DNA of 64,000 nt. Source: Norana najaformis (lineage: Eukaryota; Annelida; Clitellata; Crassiclitellata; Hormogastridae). The translations under genes and the position numbers were made by a program. Below are positions 45,394 through 56,868 of the stretch, piece after piece (the first letter of the stretch is position 1; each line of letters opens with the position of its first letter). The notes below the pieces were generated by a model that was given only the letters and a program-made list of their open reading frames with translations, ran no database searches and was not told where the DNA came from. The stretch covers positions 17,771,775 through 17,835,774 of the forward strand of contig OZ029915.1 in NCBI GenBank assembly GCA_964023275.1. The letters are read 5' to 3'.

Positions 45394-46020
45394 GTGGCGT
45401 CAGATGCAGGTCACTCGGCGCCATCTGTGGTTAGTGCTGCAGGAACTCTCATACATTCTTTTATTCTCATGCGCTTTGACTGTTGCAACTCCATCCTTGC
45501 AAGCCCCAAGAAGTTCAGAATCCATCTGCTTCAGTCCGTTCACAACTGTGCCGTCCGATCACTGGGCAATCTGCTGAAGGTATCTCATATATCGGATTCT
45601 ATTAGGGAAGCATTCCACTGGCTCCCATTGAGCAAAACGTTCAAGATTATCCGTGTGGGGCGGGCCTCGTTGGTCGGATTAGGCCGGGTATAGGCCTACA
45701 TAAGGCAGCTCTGGGTTCGAATCTCAAGTCAACCGGTTCAGCGATCATTGCACTCGCTGCTTGGGAAGAAATGCAGGTACCGTACCTGCGCACTTCATTT
45801 GGCCCATCGTGCCTTCTCCTGCTTTGGACCCTCTTCTTGAAACAGTTTTTCGCTGCACATGCGCACTCTTGCATTTGATTCTGCTCAGCAAGAGTTTTCA
45901 AAATGCTTTAAAAAGCATCTGCTTAGAACAGTTAGACTGTCATGCGTGCAGCTCTTCTGTGAGGTACCTAAAAGGCGCTATATTAAGTGTCTTGGCACAG
46001 AGATACATTCTTGATTACTA
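45394..46020 (+). pseudogene. CR1-like LINE C-terminal fragment, interrupted by a SINE
   Basis: Left part: LMRFDCCNSILASPKKFRIH, LLQSVHNCAVRSLGNLLKVS and REAFHWLPLSKTFKIIRV. Right part (from about 45800): AHRAFSCFGPSSWNSFSLHM, then QQEFSKCFKKHLLRTVR, the C-terminal end. About 60 residues expected between them (the CYK...PxYL region) are missing and a SINE sits there instead. Confidence 0.75.
45656..45795 (+). mobile_element. tRNA-derived SINE
   Basis: Pol III internal promoter elements are visible: A box TGGTCGGATTAGG (45671-45683) and B box GGTTCGAATCT (45714-45724), 30 bp apart as in tRNAs. The 3' part (CACTCGCTGCTTGGGAAG) does not fold as a tRNA, so this is a SINE and not a tRNA gene. It lies inside a LINE. 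Confidence 0.7.
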
Positions 46021-46793
46021 AACTACTCACCAATCAGTGCACTTCCTGTTTTCCCTGATCTCTTCGTTCTACCTTTCTTTATTTGTCCTCCGTGCTAGTC
46101 AATTCGTTCTCGAAGTTTCTAATGGTTGTTATAGCGCCTTTTAGAAACATTCCTGCCTAGTCTATATTGCAGGAGATTAAAACCCTCTGAAACCCTGAAC
46201 TGATCCGCATGACGGTTTTAATAGGCTTAGTTATTAGACGAAGAAGCATCTCTCAATCGACGATTTCGGTTCATTCGAAGCCATCCACTCAATGCAGCCA
46301 TTCTGGAGCGCGTAGGGATTTCTTTTCCCTGTCTTTTTATCTGCAAGGGTGTGTTTGTCTCGGTGTAAATGTGTCTGTGTGTTTGCATGGGTCTGTATGG
46401 CTGTGTGTGTATGTCTGTGTGCGTGCATTCCCGTGGCCTTTCACGGTCTACCCCTGAGCCGTATTTCATTAGCGTCTTCTTTCGCGTCGCGTGTCTCATC
46501 TCTGCCGCCGAATCTAGAATTATTGATATGCGATCATTTCTTTCTTCCGCCGCCGCCGCCGCCATCAGCAGCAGCAGCAGCCACAGAAAATGACTAAGAA
46601 GATGCGGCGGAAGCGGATGCGGATGCCGAAAACTGAGGCTTCTGCAGGAGCGACTGCGTACAAAGGATGGTTGGCATATACGGGTCGTCACGTCGGCTAT
46701 GCGTTGTTCTCAGATCGAATATGGATATGAATAGCAATCGTGTTCATATGTCTGTCTCGCTCTTAATCATCGCAATGTAAAGAGCATATGATC
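46021..46793. other. No gene recognised
   Basis: A LINE-like 3' terminus (GGTTGTTATAGCGCCTTTTA, about 46124) is followed by GTGT-rich and (CCG)n/(CAG)n stretches near 46548-46582. Opposing long frames at 46227-46691 (minus) and 46209-46597 (plus) are compositional. Confidence 0.45.
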
Positions 46794-46940
46794 TATTGGG
46801 TCCATTCTATTGGTCCGATTTATTGGGTCAGTTCTGCTGGGTCCGTTCTATGGGGTCCGTTCTACTGATGGGGCCGTTCCACTGGGTCAGTTCTGTTGGA
46901 TCCATTCTACTGGGTCGTTTCTATTGGGTTCGTCCGTGTG
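46794..46940. repeat. Degenerate 16-bp minisatellite (TGGGTCCGTTCTACTG)
   Basis: About nine units with substitutions. Unit length drifts where GATG is inserted near 46865. Confidence 0.85.
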
Positions 46941-47190
46941 ATGCAGGTCAGCCTGGCGAAGCGCAACAAGTGCCTGTGGATTCCATTGTCGTGTCATCGA
47001 AAACTTCCCAAATTAGCCAAGAACGTCACCGATCTGATTCATTTGACTGCCTACCGACTAATCACTTCCTCCTAAAGCCAAATATCCTACTTCCGACGGT
47101 AATAACTGCACAATGATTGAGAGCGTCGCTTGTTACACGGCATATTCAGGTTTCGTATTCAAACGCGACATTGGACTATGGCCTAGAATG

Positions 47191-47994
47191 TGCCATATAT
47201 TTCAGGTCTAATGAGAACGTGGTCTTACACTTATATTAGGAATCACAGAACAGAATCGGACAACTGAAAGATTAGGCCCAGAATATCACCTCTGTAAAGC
47301 GTTCTCTTGTGTCATATTTCCAGCAGCTTCAACCTAGCAACTTCGCTATTTTATTCTCTGCATGTGTAGGTGTTGGATTCTTTAATTATGTTGGTCTCTT
47401 CGAGACCATGCCACTCCTCTAGTCACGGCCACGTGGAAACCATTAAAATAGAATAGAATAGATGAGATCAGATTAGATTAGATCAAGTTGCAATAACTAA
47501 AAAATCTAATGGATGTTTAGCGATGGCCTTTGAAGTCAACAGCCTGTTTCCAATGCGCTAGAAACTGTGACGACGGCGGCCAGTGAGTGAATTGCCATAT
47601 ATTTCAGGTCTAATGAGAACGTGGTCTTACACTTATATTAGGAATCACAGAACAGAATCGGACAACTGAAAGATTAGGCCCAGAATATCACCTCTGTAAA
47701 GCGTTCTCTTGTGTCATATTTCCAGCAGCTTCAACCTAGCAACTTCGCTATTTTATTCTCTGCATGTGTAGGTGTTGGATTCTTTAATTATGTTGGTCTC
47801 TTCGAGACCATGCCACTCCTCTAGTCACGGCCACGTGGAAACCATTAAAATAGAATAGAATAGATGAGATCAGATTAGATTAGATCAAGTTGCAATAACT
47901 AAAAAATCTAATGGATGTTTAGCGATGGCCTTTGAAGTCAACAGCCTGTTTCCAATGCGCTAGAAACTGTGACGACGGCGGCCAGTGAGTGAAT
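47191..47994. repeat. Exact 402-bp tandem duplication
   Basis: 47191-47592 and 47593-47994 appear identical base for base, from TGCCATATATTTCAGG to GCCAGTGAGTGAAT. Each unit includes a GATTAGATTAGAT stretch and the last LINE-like tail. No ORF. No divergence means either very recent origin or an assembly artefact. Confidence 0.95.
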
Positions 47995-48144
47995 TCACTG
48001 ACGGGTGACTTGGGCTCGTGACATAAGGAGAGGCGCCATCCACTAAAAGAGATCGCAAGTGACTTGGTGTCCCAGGCCAACTAGCACCGAACAGAAACTA
48101 CTGTATCCAGGACTTTACCTTCGAAATGCAATCTCCTTCCCTTT

Positions 48145-48162
48145 TCCTCTCTCTCTCTCCCT

Positions 48163-48204
<42 letters not shown>

Positions 48205-48230
48205 CTCTCTCTTTATCTCTCTTTCTGTCG
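48145..48230. repeat. (CT)n/(CTCCCT)n microsatellite
   Basis: Mixed CT and CCCTCT units grading to pure CT, then CTTTCT. Confidence 0.95.
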
Positions 48231-48694
48231 CCCTCCGAAAATAGCATCCCTCTCTGCATATCTTTGAATTCAAACATAATATATTACCAGAATCTAATAA
48301 GCAAAGCAAAGCTTTTGTACGCTTTGTCCTTGGCCTCTAACCTGGCAACCTTCTAGTTGACTGAACATCGTCTCTGGGTTGGTGTTCATTACTCTAACAA
48401 CTAATAAACATGAGCAAGAATCTGTTTGTTGAATGGCGACTAACATTCACAAGAGACAATCGCATTGTCATTGTCACTAACATCATCGAGAAAGCCTCTG
48501 AAAATTTTGGATTCGATCGCTAGTTTAGCATGCAAAAAGTCCAAGACCTCGTCAAGCCACGAAAAGTTTGCCCTCTGTTTGATTGTGTCTGCCGTGTTAG
48601 CCCATTAAAAGACAGATCCTTGGGCCATGGATGGCTACAAAGGATATGCATTGTCTTATCTTTCAATTAAATAGAGATACAATAATAATTATGC

Positions 48695-49215
48695 AAGTTG
48701 TTGCCGATCATTTTAAGTGTCTTTGAAATGTCGACTCGTGCTTGAGTCATCGACATACAACTCTCTAAACGCACGAATCTATCAACGACATGTGTAACTC
48801 AAACTATCAACTAAGTATGCGACAGACTATCGCTACAAAAACTTTCTCGCGCTGTCCTCTACAATGCATTTGCGACTGCTCTTTTTAAACTTTCCCGCCA
48901 CGACATCAGACCAGTCCAAAGAGGTCGAGACCGTTCCACGACTCATCGCAATACAAGCTCAACGTTTAAATTGCGCCCCAGGAGACGTCACACTACCCCA
49001 GCATCTGATCAGTGCGTGGCAGTTAGACGCATCCAGTAACCACAAGCACATGATCAACGCGTGTAGAAATAAGTTAACGACCCGACGACTCATCGATGTG
49101 TCCATTGTGGAAAATTCCACGGCCCGCTCACCCATCAACCACAAACAAGTCAATAACCCAATGAATCATCGGTGTGAAGTGAAAATTTTCAGTGAAAACT
49201 CGATCACAAAACTGC
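48695..49215 (+). repeat. R1 repeat, copy 4
   Basis: Shares ATCAACGACATGTGTAACTC, GCGACAGACTA, TTTCTCGCGCTGTCC, AATGCATTTGCGAC, CCCGCCACGACATCAGACCA and CGACTCATCGATGTG with the other copies. The first ~150 bp of the long form are missing. Confidence 0.7.
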
Positions 49216-49289
49216 TGAGTGCTATTTAAAAATCTGAAAAATTACCTTCACATATGTATTATGTACAACAACAAAATATGATATGTACA

Positions 49290-49356
49290 GCATTTCATAT
49301 ATATATATATACATATATACATATACATATATATATAGAAAAATATATATATACGT
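49290..49356. repeat. (TA)n/(TACATA)n tract
   Basis: AT dinucleotides mixed with ATACAT units. Confidence 0.9.
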
Positions 49357-49359
49357 GAC

Positions 49360-50875
49360 AAGCCATTTCCCGTCATATAATGTGTAAGTCGCTTTATAAA
49401 TTTTTGGATGTATTTGAAGGCCATCATTGTCTAAACAGCTTTTGAACGATCTATAGGAGCCTATTATTATGTGCATTTAGATATGCAAAACCAATGCTTA
49501 AAGCCAATTTCTATGTCGAAATTAGTTTCAACCGACTGAATTTCTAGCGCAGTCTTTAGTCGAACATGATAGCTGATTTGCTGCGACAATGCTTTCTACG
49601 AGCACCGTTTGTCAAAGCAAGCTGTTCTGTTTCACTGAACTGGGTTGGGAGCTTTTCAGAGTAGACAATTTTAGAAGCGAAATGAATGAGTGATAGAATG
49701 GATGAACGAAAAAGAAACGAATGAACGACTGCTCTGTTATATTAAGAAAGTGGATAGCAGTTGACATTAGCACGAATCTAACGACAGAAGATAGTATCCT
49801 GCTGATGTCGACATGAAATGCATCATACAAGATGCTGCATGCCGCATGCTGAGTATATTATGTAACCTTGGCTACAGGACAACTGTAGAAGTTCGATCGA
49901 ATTTCTGCGCTACCAATATGAATTAGGCACCGGTGGCTTAGAAGTTATTAGATTGTATAAGAAACAATTGACTGACAATTGCATTTGGGCCTACGTGGTT
50001 ATTGAAGTATGTTTCATTTCGCGATATGTTTCATTCTTTAATTGTCGAGTCCAGTTTAAGACGGACTTTATAATTAAAGTCCCGTATCTATAAATATAGG
50101 CAGATCCCTTCCCGATCTGGCTTGCTACTCATCAGCGGTATAGAAATATCTTAATAGAAACGAATGTACGTAATCAAGGAAAACGACAATTTGCAATTAC
50201 GATCATTAGGACAGACAGACAGAAGTACAGAGACAAAACTGCGCTGCTACTTAAAACGAAGTATAGGTACAAGCGAAGCGGTACAGAATTATGATGCGCC
50301 GCTGATACTTAAGATAATCAAAGCGCTTCGCTTTGTCAATCACCAAAAGCTAAAGCAGACAAATGCATCTGAAGTGCCGCTGCGACAGTGCAGTGTCTTT
50401 CGTCTCCTGGTTGGCACAAGGTGGACACACAGAGTTCCAGACAGCCACTCTTCTGTGCGTTCTTGACCTCAGGATTCCAGATGAGATCCCAAAGGTTTAG
50501 GTTGAGAGGTCGTCGCTTGTATTAAGGCAGGCCAAGGCATATTCCGTGTTAGATGCGGCAGATTTCTTCTTAAATTCATTGGTTAAATGCAAGGGAAGAA
50601 CGTCGCACGAAGATTCCCTTAACACAAGTCGATGCATGAACTTCACACAAACATGTATGTTTTAACAATGCTTTAGCATCAGGACTATAAACGCGTGCAC
50701 ATGATAAGAGCGTGCACATGTCTGCAGAAGTGCATACAGGTACATGTATGCAAAATACACACGTGTATATGTATGTGTCTGAGATCTGTGATCGATGGAG
50801 GTCTGTTGCTACCTGTAGTTGTGATAGGATAGCATGAACGTAAATTGTAAATTGGAATCTGTACTGCAGCTTGTT
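49360..50875. other. No gene recognised
   Basis: Unassigned. The frame at 50164-50466 (plus) is Lys/Arg-rich without a motif. Confidence 0.45.
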
Positions 50876-50879
50876 ATGT

Positions 50880-50910
<31 letters not shown>

Positions 50911-50991
50911 AGAAGAAGCAGCAGCAGCAGAAGCAGTAGCAGCAGCGTATTATCTCGCTGGTAGTCTTACCTGTGTTGTTTGTTGTTGTTG

Positions 50992-51023
<32 letters not shown>

Positions 51024-51085
51024 GGTGGTGGTGGTGGTGGTTGGTGGTGGTGGTGGTGGTGGTGGTGGTGGTGGTGGTGGTGGTG
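50880..51085. repeat. Compound triplet array: (CAG)n, (AAG)n, (TTG)n, (GGT)n
   Basis: CAG and AAG blocks at 50880-50946, then TTG at 50979-51008 and GGT at 51009-51084. Poly-A/W/V/G frames are artefacts. A smaller (GGT)n is at 51185-51206. Confidence 0.97.
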
Positions 51086-51519
51086 AAGATTGCGTGACAG
51101 AGAGTCCTCATGCAAACGGTCAAGAAGACGCCACTAGAGCAGCAGAACTGAGGCTGCAGCAGCTGCCGGTGGTCTTAAGCTGGCGCTGGTGGTGGTGGTG
51201 GTGGTGCTACAGCGGCAGGTGACAGTTCCTTCCTCCTTCCATCCACCCATCTGCAGTGTAACTGTTAATAACGCTTATTCGGTTTGATCCGAGTTTACGT
51301 CGCCGAGTAAAGTTTTACGACTGGAATAAATCGGGCGACGAAACGCCACCTGGCAGCTGGTAAATCTGATAAGTTTCGGCTGCATTGGAATTCGTATAGG
51401 ATGCATTAGTTGTCACGAGGCTCTTTATCTCCATCACGCACATGCCTGGTCGCCTGTCGCTCAAGCCGCCCATATCGTCTTAGGCTGATGATGTCAGATT
51501 TAGGGGCATCTTTTTAAGG

Positions 51520-51640
51520 ATTCCCTCTCCTCCTCCTCCTCCTCCTTCCCTCGCTCCTCCTCCTCCACCACCACCTCCTTCTTCTGCTCCTCCTCCTCCT
51601 CTTCCTCCTCTTCCTTCCTTCGCTCCTCACGAAGACGACG
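51520..51640. repeat. (CCT)n-rich pyrimidine tract
   Basis: CCT, CTT and CCA triplets. Confidence 0.92.
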
Positions 51641-53020
51641 ACGTATGGTCAGATTTTTTATTGACTGTCGCAGGATTGAAGTGGAAATCTTGATTTACTT
51701 AGCAACAGTAATGGCTGCTAAGACGGGCCTAAGAACACAGGGATAGAGGGACATAGAGAGATAAAGGGAGAGAGGGAAGAAGGGACAGAGAAATGTAGGG
51801 AAAAGGGACAGACGGGGAATAGAACGATAGACAGACGGAGGGACGGTGGAAACCAGGGCGGATGGGGATATGGTGGGCTGGAGGTCACTAACGATGGTCC
51901 AATGGATTTTCAAGAATAGATGCTGACGAATTAATTTGAAGTATGATTTCTCGTAAGTGAATATTCGCCTGAATTGACTGCCTCTTCTAAGGCTATTGTT
52001 TGTTGCTCTCAAATCACTTCCCTGTCTCCTCTATTATTATGCAAATATAATATTATATGCCTTCACGTCTGCTTCGTACACGTCGGTGTATCTTGGGCAT
52101 GTTTCGTAATATTGGCCATCGGATTCGTATATTTCTACTTGGTCTCCATTTTATCTGAATTTCTGGATTTTCTCAGCTGCTCTTTCACTTTCAATCGCTC
52201 GCTATCTCTCTGGCTCTCCCCCATTTCTGTTTTTGTCTGTGTAATAATGTCGCAGCAAATGTGCTAGGCTGTCTATTGTACCGTGTGTATGTGTTGCATC
52301 TCGAAGTGTTGCTGCTCTGAAAGCGACGCAGTTGTATGTTTTGTCTATGTTTCCTTTGATTCAGTCATCGAGAGTGAGGTCAGTCATCCGGGACCATTTC
52401 CAGTTCAGCCGTCATCGTCGTTCGTTCCAAGCGAGAACAGCGAAGTCAGTTTGCGTACCTGATAAAGATTTGGGAACAAGTTACCGCAGAGAAAACGAGG
52501 ACGAGGAGGAGATGGAGATGGAGGAGGAAGTAGGAGAAGAAGGAGAAGGAGGAGCAAGGTAACAAGTATGCATTTATCTAGACACCTTAAATAGCACCTT
52601 TTAAGTACCTCACAACGGCGCAGCCTACTCTAGCCTAAGCCGTGTTAAAGTTGATTACGAACAAAGTCCATCAGTAAGCAACTCATGCTCAGATAACTGG
52701 AAAGACACCACTCGGAGATTGAAGAAGGCAGGATACTGATGATAATGATGACAGTCAAAGCCATGACGATGATGATGTTGTTGTTCCAGTTATTTTTTGT
52801 TTCTGTTCTTATTGTAGCTGCTTTCATTGATGGCGATGATGAATGTTGACTAAGAATACGAAGACGACGATGATGAAATAATTATACAATGGACAGTTAG
52901 GAAAAGAATTTGACGTTTGAAGTGATTCAAGGAGCAGAAGCAGGAGTGCAGAGAGTTTGACAAATGCAGCTGAATGACTGGGTGAAAACGACGGGAAGAT
53001 GAGGAAGTTTGCTGCCTTGG
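51641..53020. other. No gene recognised
   Basis: Has GAGAGA and GACGGAGG stretches (51740-51860) and a GGAGGAGAAG run at 52500-52555. Frames are compositional or short. Confidence 0.45.
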
Positions 53021-53092
53021 GCATTATGATAACGGAGCTGCAGAAGTCGTTAGATTAGATTAGATTGGATTAGATTGGATTAGATTAGAAGA
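53021..53092 (+). mobile_element. LINE 3' terminus with (GATTA)n tail
   Basis: GGCATTATGATAACGGAGCT, GCAGAAGTCGTTAGATTAGA, then TTGGATTAGATTAG. It shares GCATTATGATAAC.GCGCT with several other LINE ends in the window. Confidence 0.6.
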
Positions 53093-53599
53093 GGCAGAGG
53101 AAGATCAAGAGGAGAAGACAAAAAAGAAGTACTGTAGTAAAAGACGGAGGACGTATAGAGACGAAACAGTGAAGAGGAGAAGCACAAAAAGTTTTGAGGA
53201 GAACGACTGGAAAGAAAAGAAGTTGAACTATTAGGAGGAATCAATTAGGTGTGTAGGATGGAAGGAGCACTCAGTTGAGGAGTAAGAGAGGATTAAGAAA
53301 GCGCAAGGAGTGGCGCAGATGAAACTGGACTGTGGTAATTATAAACACAGCTCACGTACATAATTTAAAAAGCACGACCAGCGGCGAAACTGTTTCAAAC
53401 AAAATAGATCAGAATGTCTTTATGGAAAATGCCTAATTCAATACCCGTTTAGCTTGCACTCATTCACTGATTGATGGCTTGTGCATTATGATAACTGCAC
53501 TTTAGAATTGTTAGAGATTAGGTTATATCAGAATGTTAAGCTTCAGACACATCTTTCACATTTAACCGACTGATGATAAAATGTGCTATGTTGCCGTAT

Positions 53600-53720
53600 A
53601 CTGTAGGTCTGTTGTGTTATAAAGTTAAGCACGATGGACCCTGGTTATCACTTGCATGGGTGACTGTTCGTGAGATACCACCACGTTACCAGGTACTCAC
53701 CCAGCACTTCATCTTTTCGG
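53600..53720 (+). mobile_element. 5S rRNA-like segment (pseudogene or SINE3-type head)
   Basis: AAAGTTAAGCACGATGGACC, CTGGTTATCACTTGCATGGG and TGACTGTTCGTGAGATACCA line up in order and spacing with the animal 5S rRNA middle and 3' half: box A (AAGCTAAGCAGGGTCGG), then CTGGTTAGTACTTGGATGGG (box C). Too diverged for a working 5S gene. Confidence 0.7.
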
Positions 53721-53756
53721 GGTCGCTAAATATGAGTAACAACAAAACTATCAATT

Positions 53757-54057
53757 AATTAGTAACCTCTATAGTGCCGATGTCTGAGGTACAAGCCATC
53801 AACCTATGGCGCACCAAAACCAAACCGCAATCAGGTCAGTGTCCAGAAGGTCAGTCCACTGAGATAGAGAGAGCATACGGTGGATAAGCAGTCTTGAACG
53901 AAAGTTGAGAACGAAGCAATACAAGCGACTGTGTAGAACAAACAGTTACAGGGAAAGAATTCCAAAACTGAGGTCCAGCAACCGAAAAAGCTCGTTCACC
54001 GAGAACAGTTCTAGTCTAAGGTATGACCAGAGAAAGACAATCAAGTGACCTTGTTGG
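53757..54057 (-). pseudogene. CR1-like LINE 3' fragment (same family as the 13-15-kb host)
   Basis: The minus strand parallels 15614-15900: CAAGGT..CTTGATTGTCTT, TCTCTGGTCATACC, GTTGCTGGACCTCAGTTTTG, GGACTGACCTTCTGG and the GGTGCGCCATAGGTTGATG block. It is 5'-truncated at 54057. It preserves the DNA around the 13.5-kb insertion point without an insertion. Confidence 0.85.
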
Positions 54058-55965
54058 AAAGTAAAGACAGAGAATTAATGACTGATTTTAAATACTGTTT
54101 TCTGTTGTATCGCGTTGTGTTGTGTTGCAATGTTGCAATGAATTATTGGATCATATTGTATTCATTTTATTGTATTCATAAAACAAAATTATCTTTTCGA
54201 TATTCTGTTATGCATGGTATAAAGTTACCGTATGCAAAATAGTTAAAATTATAAGAATAGATATCACGATGACTTCAATTAATATTCCAGTGATTTTTGT
54301 AATATTGCAGCGCTACATATAAGAATAAACCAGAAAATAAGAAAAATAAATTGGTTGAGCGCCGCTGAGTAGTTTGTTTTGTAGGCGGCGCTAAATAAAA
54401 TTAAACATACAATACAATTAGCATTATCAATATTTAATCTAGCATTTAAGGATGAATTTTCTCAACTCTAAAGTTGTCTTATTCACAAGAAAAAATTACA
54501 AAAGCTGGACTGAAAAGAGTTTGGCTGTAATGCTTCATATGTAAAGGTTTTTGTTAGCAGCGATGCCGAATCAGTTGTAATTGAAATGAGACCACGGAAT
54601 GTGTAATTCTCTTGAATTACACGTTTTTGAAAAGTGACATTCGGAGTAATTCCCATAAGATAACTCTTCATGTACATCATATATGGCAAATGATTCAGAA
54701 TTTCTAGACGCAGACTGTTTGACCAAACTAGGGTCGTGTTAGCCCTATATGCTCAGCAGCTTATATGTATCGTTCGGTTGAGCCTATAGGCTAAATTTGG
54801 ATATCGATGTCACCGTCTTTGGCACGGAGAAGGCTTTTCCAGGGAATCGCAGTTACTGTAAAACTACTTACTACTCAAAACCGTGATTGCTCAGTTAGGT
54901 CTTATCGCAGGGATAGACAAGAATGAAAACTGTTATGAGCTTCTCACTGTGGCTGAGCCAAGTTTCTAAGGTGCTCTGCGCTATTCCATTCTCTCTGTCG
55001 AGTATACGCTGTTCTTCTAATGGGTCGATTGAAGACTTCTCTGATGCGCCATCGATCGATACCTGCGCATTATTACAGTATAGTACGATTGAAGTTCTGA
55101 AATTAGATTATATATTTTTTGACAAGTAAATGCTCTCCTTGAGTTTGCTGGACATTTTGTTTTTTTTATAGGAAGAGAACAATATAGGCGGACAGACTGT
55201 CCGACCGACAAGCAGACTGGCAGGTAACGAGACAAGATGGATGAGCTGACTCGCAGATATGTAAGGTCGCGAAGTACGTAGCCTCTATATATCGATCAAG
55301 GTAAGGAATAATTCTGACATAATATGTTTTACGGAATAAAAACTTAAATCGGAAGATATTTAGCCTGTAAAAGGATCGTGGTTGAGAAGGAGGAAGACAG
55401 GAGCCTGGAAGAGAAACACAATATAAGTCAAGGACTGTATAGTGGCGTTTTGAGTTTAGGATTATAATTAGAACAGCTGTGTGGGAAGCCAAGATCAGTC
55501 AAGAGAGACTCATTTGTTGCTGCGGCACATGATGCAACATTCAGAATACTCCGTCTAAGTAGCTTACACACTCTAACGACGCAAAGTGACAAAATCTGAA
55601 GAAGATAAACTTCTTTAGACTTCATCATAAAGTGCGGATAGAAGATTCCAGAAAAGCAGTTTTGCTATGTCGTGTGGTCACTGATGCGTTTAGTGAAATA
55701 GAAAACTTACATTCTTACTCTTCTACTGACGACTTCTGCATTTCCTCATTTCGTTACACACTCTGTTATTTCGTCTTTGTCTACACAGTTGAACAATTAT
55801 TTGATATTGTAAAGCACTGTGCATAGTTAATGGGCGTAGTAGCATAAACAAAGTGTTTAGCTATATTAGCAAAATTCTATATTAGAATCGTGTTTATCTT
55901 TGCTTAAATGTTAATTTACTTGCGTATCCTTCGCGTATCACAACTGCAACTGTACTCACTCCTGT
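54058..55965. other. No gene recognised
   Basis: AT-rich unassigned DNA. Short frames only. Confidence 0.45.
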
Positions 55966-55967
55966 AT

Positions 55968-56110
55968 TATGTATATATATATATATATATATAATAGGTG
56001 CATAGACCTTATATACTTACCTATCTACCTACCTACCTACCTACCTACAGACAGGCAGGCAGGTAGGCAGACAGATAGACAGACAGAGACAGACAGACAA
56101 CAGGCAGATA
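55968..56110. repeat. (TA)n, (ACCT)n and (GACA)n cluster
   Basis: TA run at 55970-55993, ACCT units at 56023-56047, then GGCA/GACA units to about 56100. Confidence 0.92.
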
Positions 56111-56439
56111 CACAGAGGAACAGAGAGCGGAGAGAGAGGATTAAACTGCCTTATGTTCGATTCAAAACACTTCCTCCCAAATCGACCGACAGGGAGCGCT
56201 GTATGCGCGGTGACGGGTCAAAGAATTTCATGCAGACATTGTCTGATGTAACTCATTCTAATCAATTAGCTGACTAGTTATAGCGTAAGTCTTTCGTCCT
56301 TCGCTTTCGTCTCGCCGCCTCACTTCTAAATGAATTGGCTAATCGTCTATACATATCGTGACGTGTGCTAATTCGTCAGTTAATACCTTAATGCGTCCCG
56401 TGTCTTTTGCCATCTTTAGGCTGCCTACGTATACTCCGG

Positions 56440-56524
56440 CCGCTAGGTGGTGTCGTCAATTTTCCGGTTGTTCTGCTGAACGATTTACGGGAGTGCGACC
56501 ATGTTTATTTGTCAAGATGGCGGC
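56440..56524. promoter_or_regulatory. CTCF-like and YY1-like sites
   Basis: CCGCTAGGTGGTG (56440-56452) differs from the CTCF core consensus at two positions. AAGATGGCGGC (56514-56524) is an exact YY1 consensus, and TTTCCGG lies between them. Such clusters mark animal promoters or boundaries, but no transcript is evident. Confidence 0.35.
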
Positions 56525-56686
56525 CGAACGTTGAGGCGAATTTACGCTTCGTGGGTTGAATGTTCGTCATCGTCGTCGTTTGGATCCGAACTCTCTAATC
56601 TTTTGATTGAATGGAAAAAATAATCGTATTTATGGCATGACGGAAAACTTGGAATCGATATTAATCGCCGACCTCCGAGGACCGAA

Positions 56687-56868
56687 CGGACGGACGGACG
56701 GACGGACGGACGGACGGACGGACGGACGGACGGACGGACGGACGGACGGACGGACGGACGGACGGACGGACGGACGGACGGACGGACGGACGGACGGACG
56801 GACGGACGGACGGACGGACGGACGGACGGACGGACGGACGGACGGACGGACGGACGGACGGACGGACG
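56687..56868. repeat. (ACGG)n microsatellite, 182 bp
   Basis: About 45 perfect ACGG units. Frames through it read RTDG or SVRP repeats and are not proteins. Confidence 0.98.

Noticed and set aside
45656..45795. tRNA gene
   Set aside because: A and B boxes are present, but there is no complete cloverleaf or acceptor pairing and it continues into a SINE body.
53600..53720. Functional 5S rRNA gene
   Set aside because: Too many changes in the boxes and no clear 5' half or T-run terminator.
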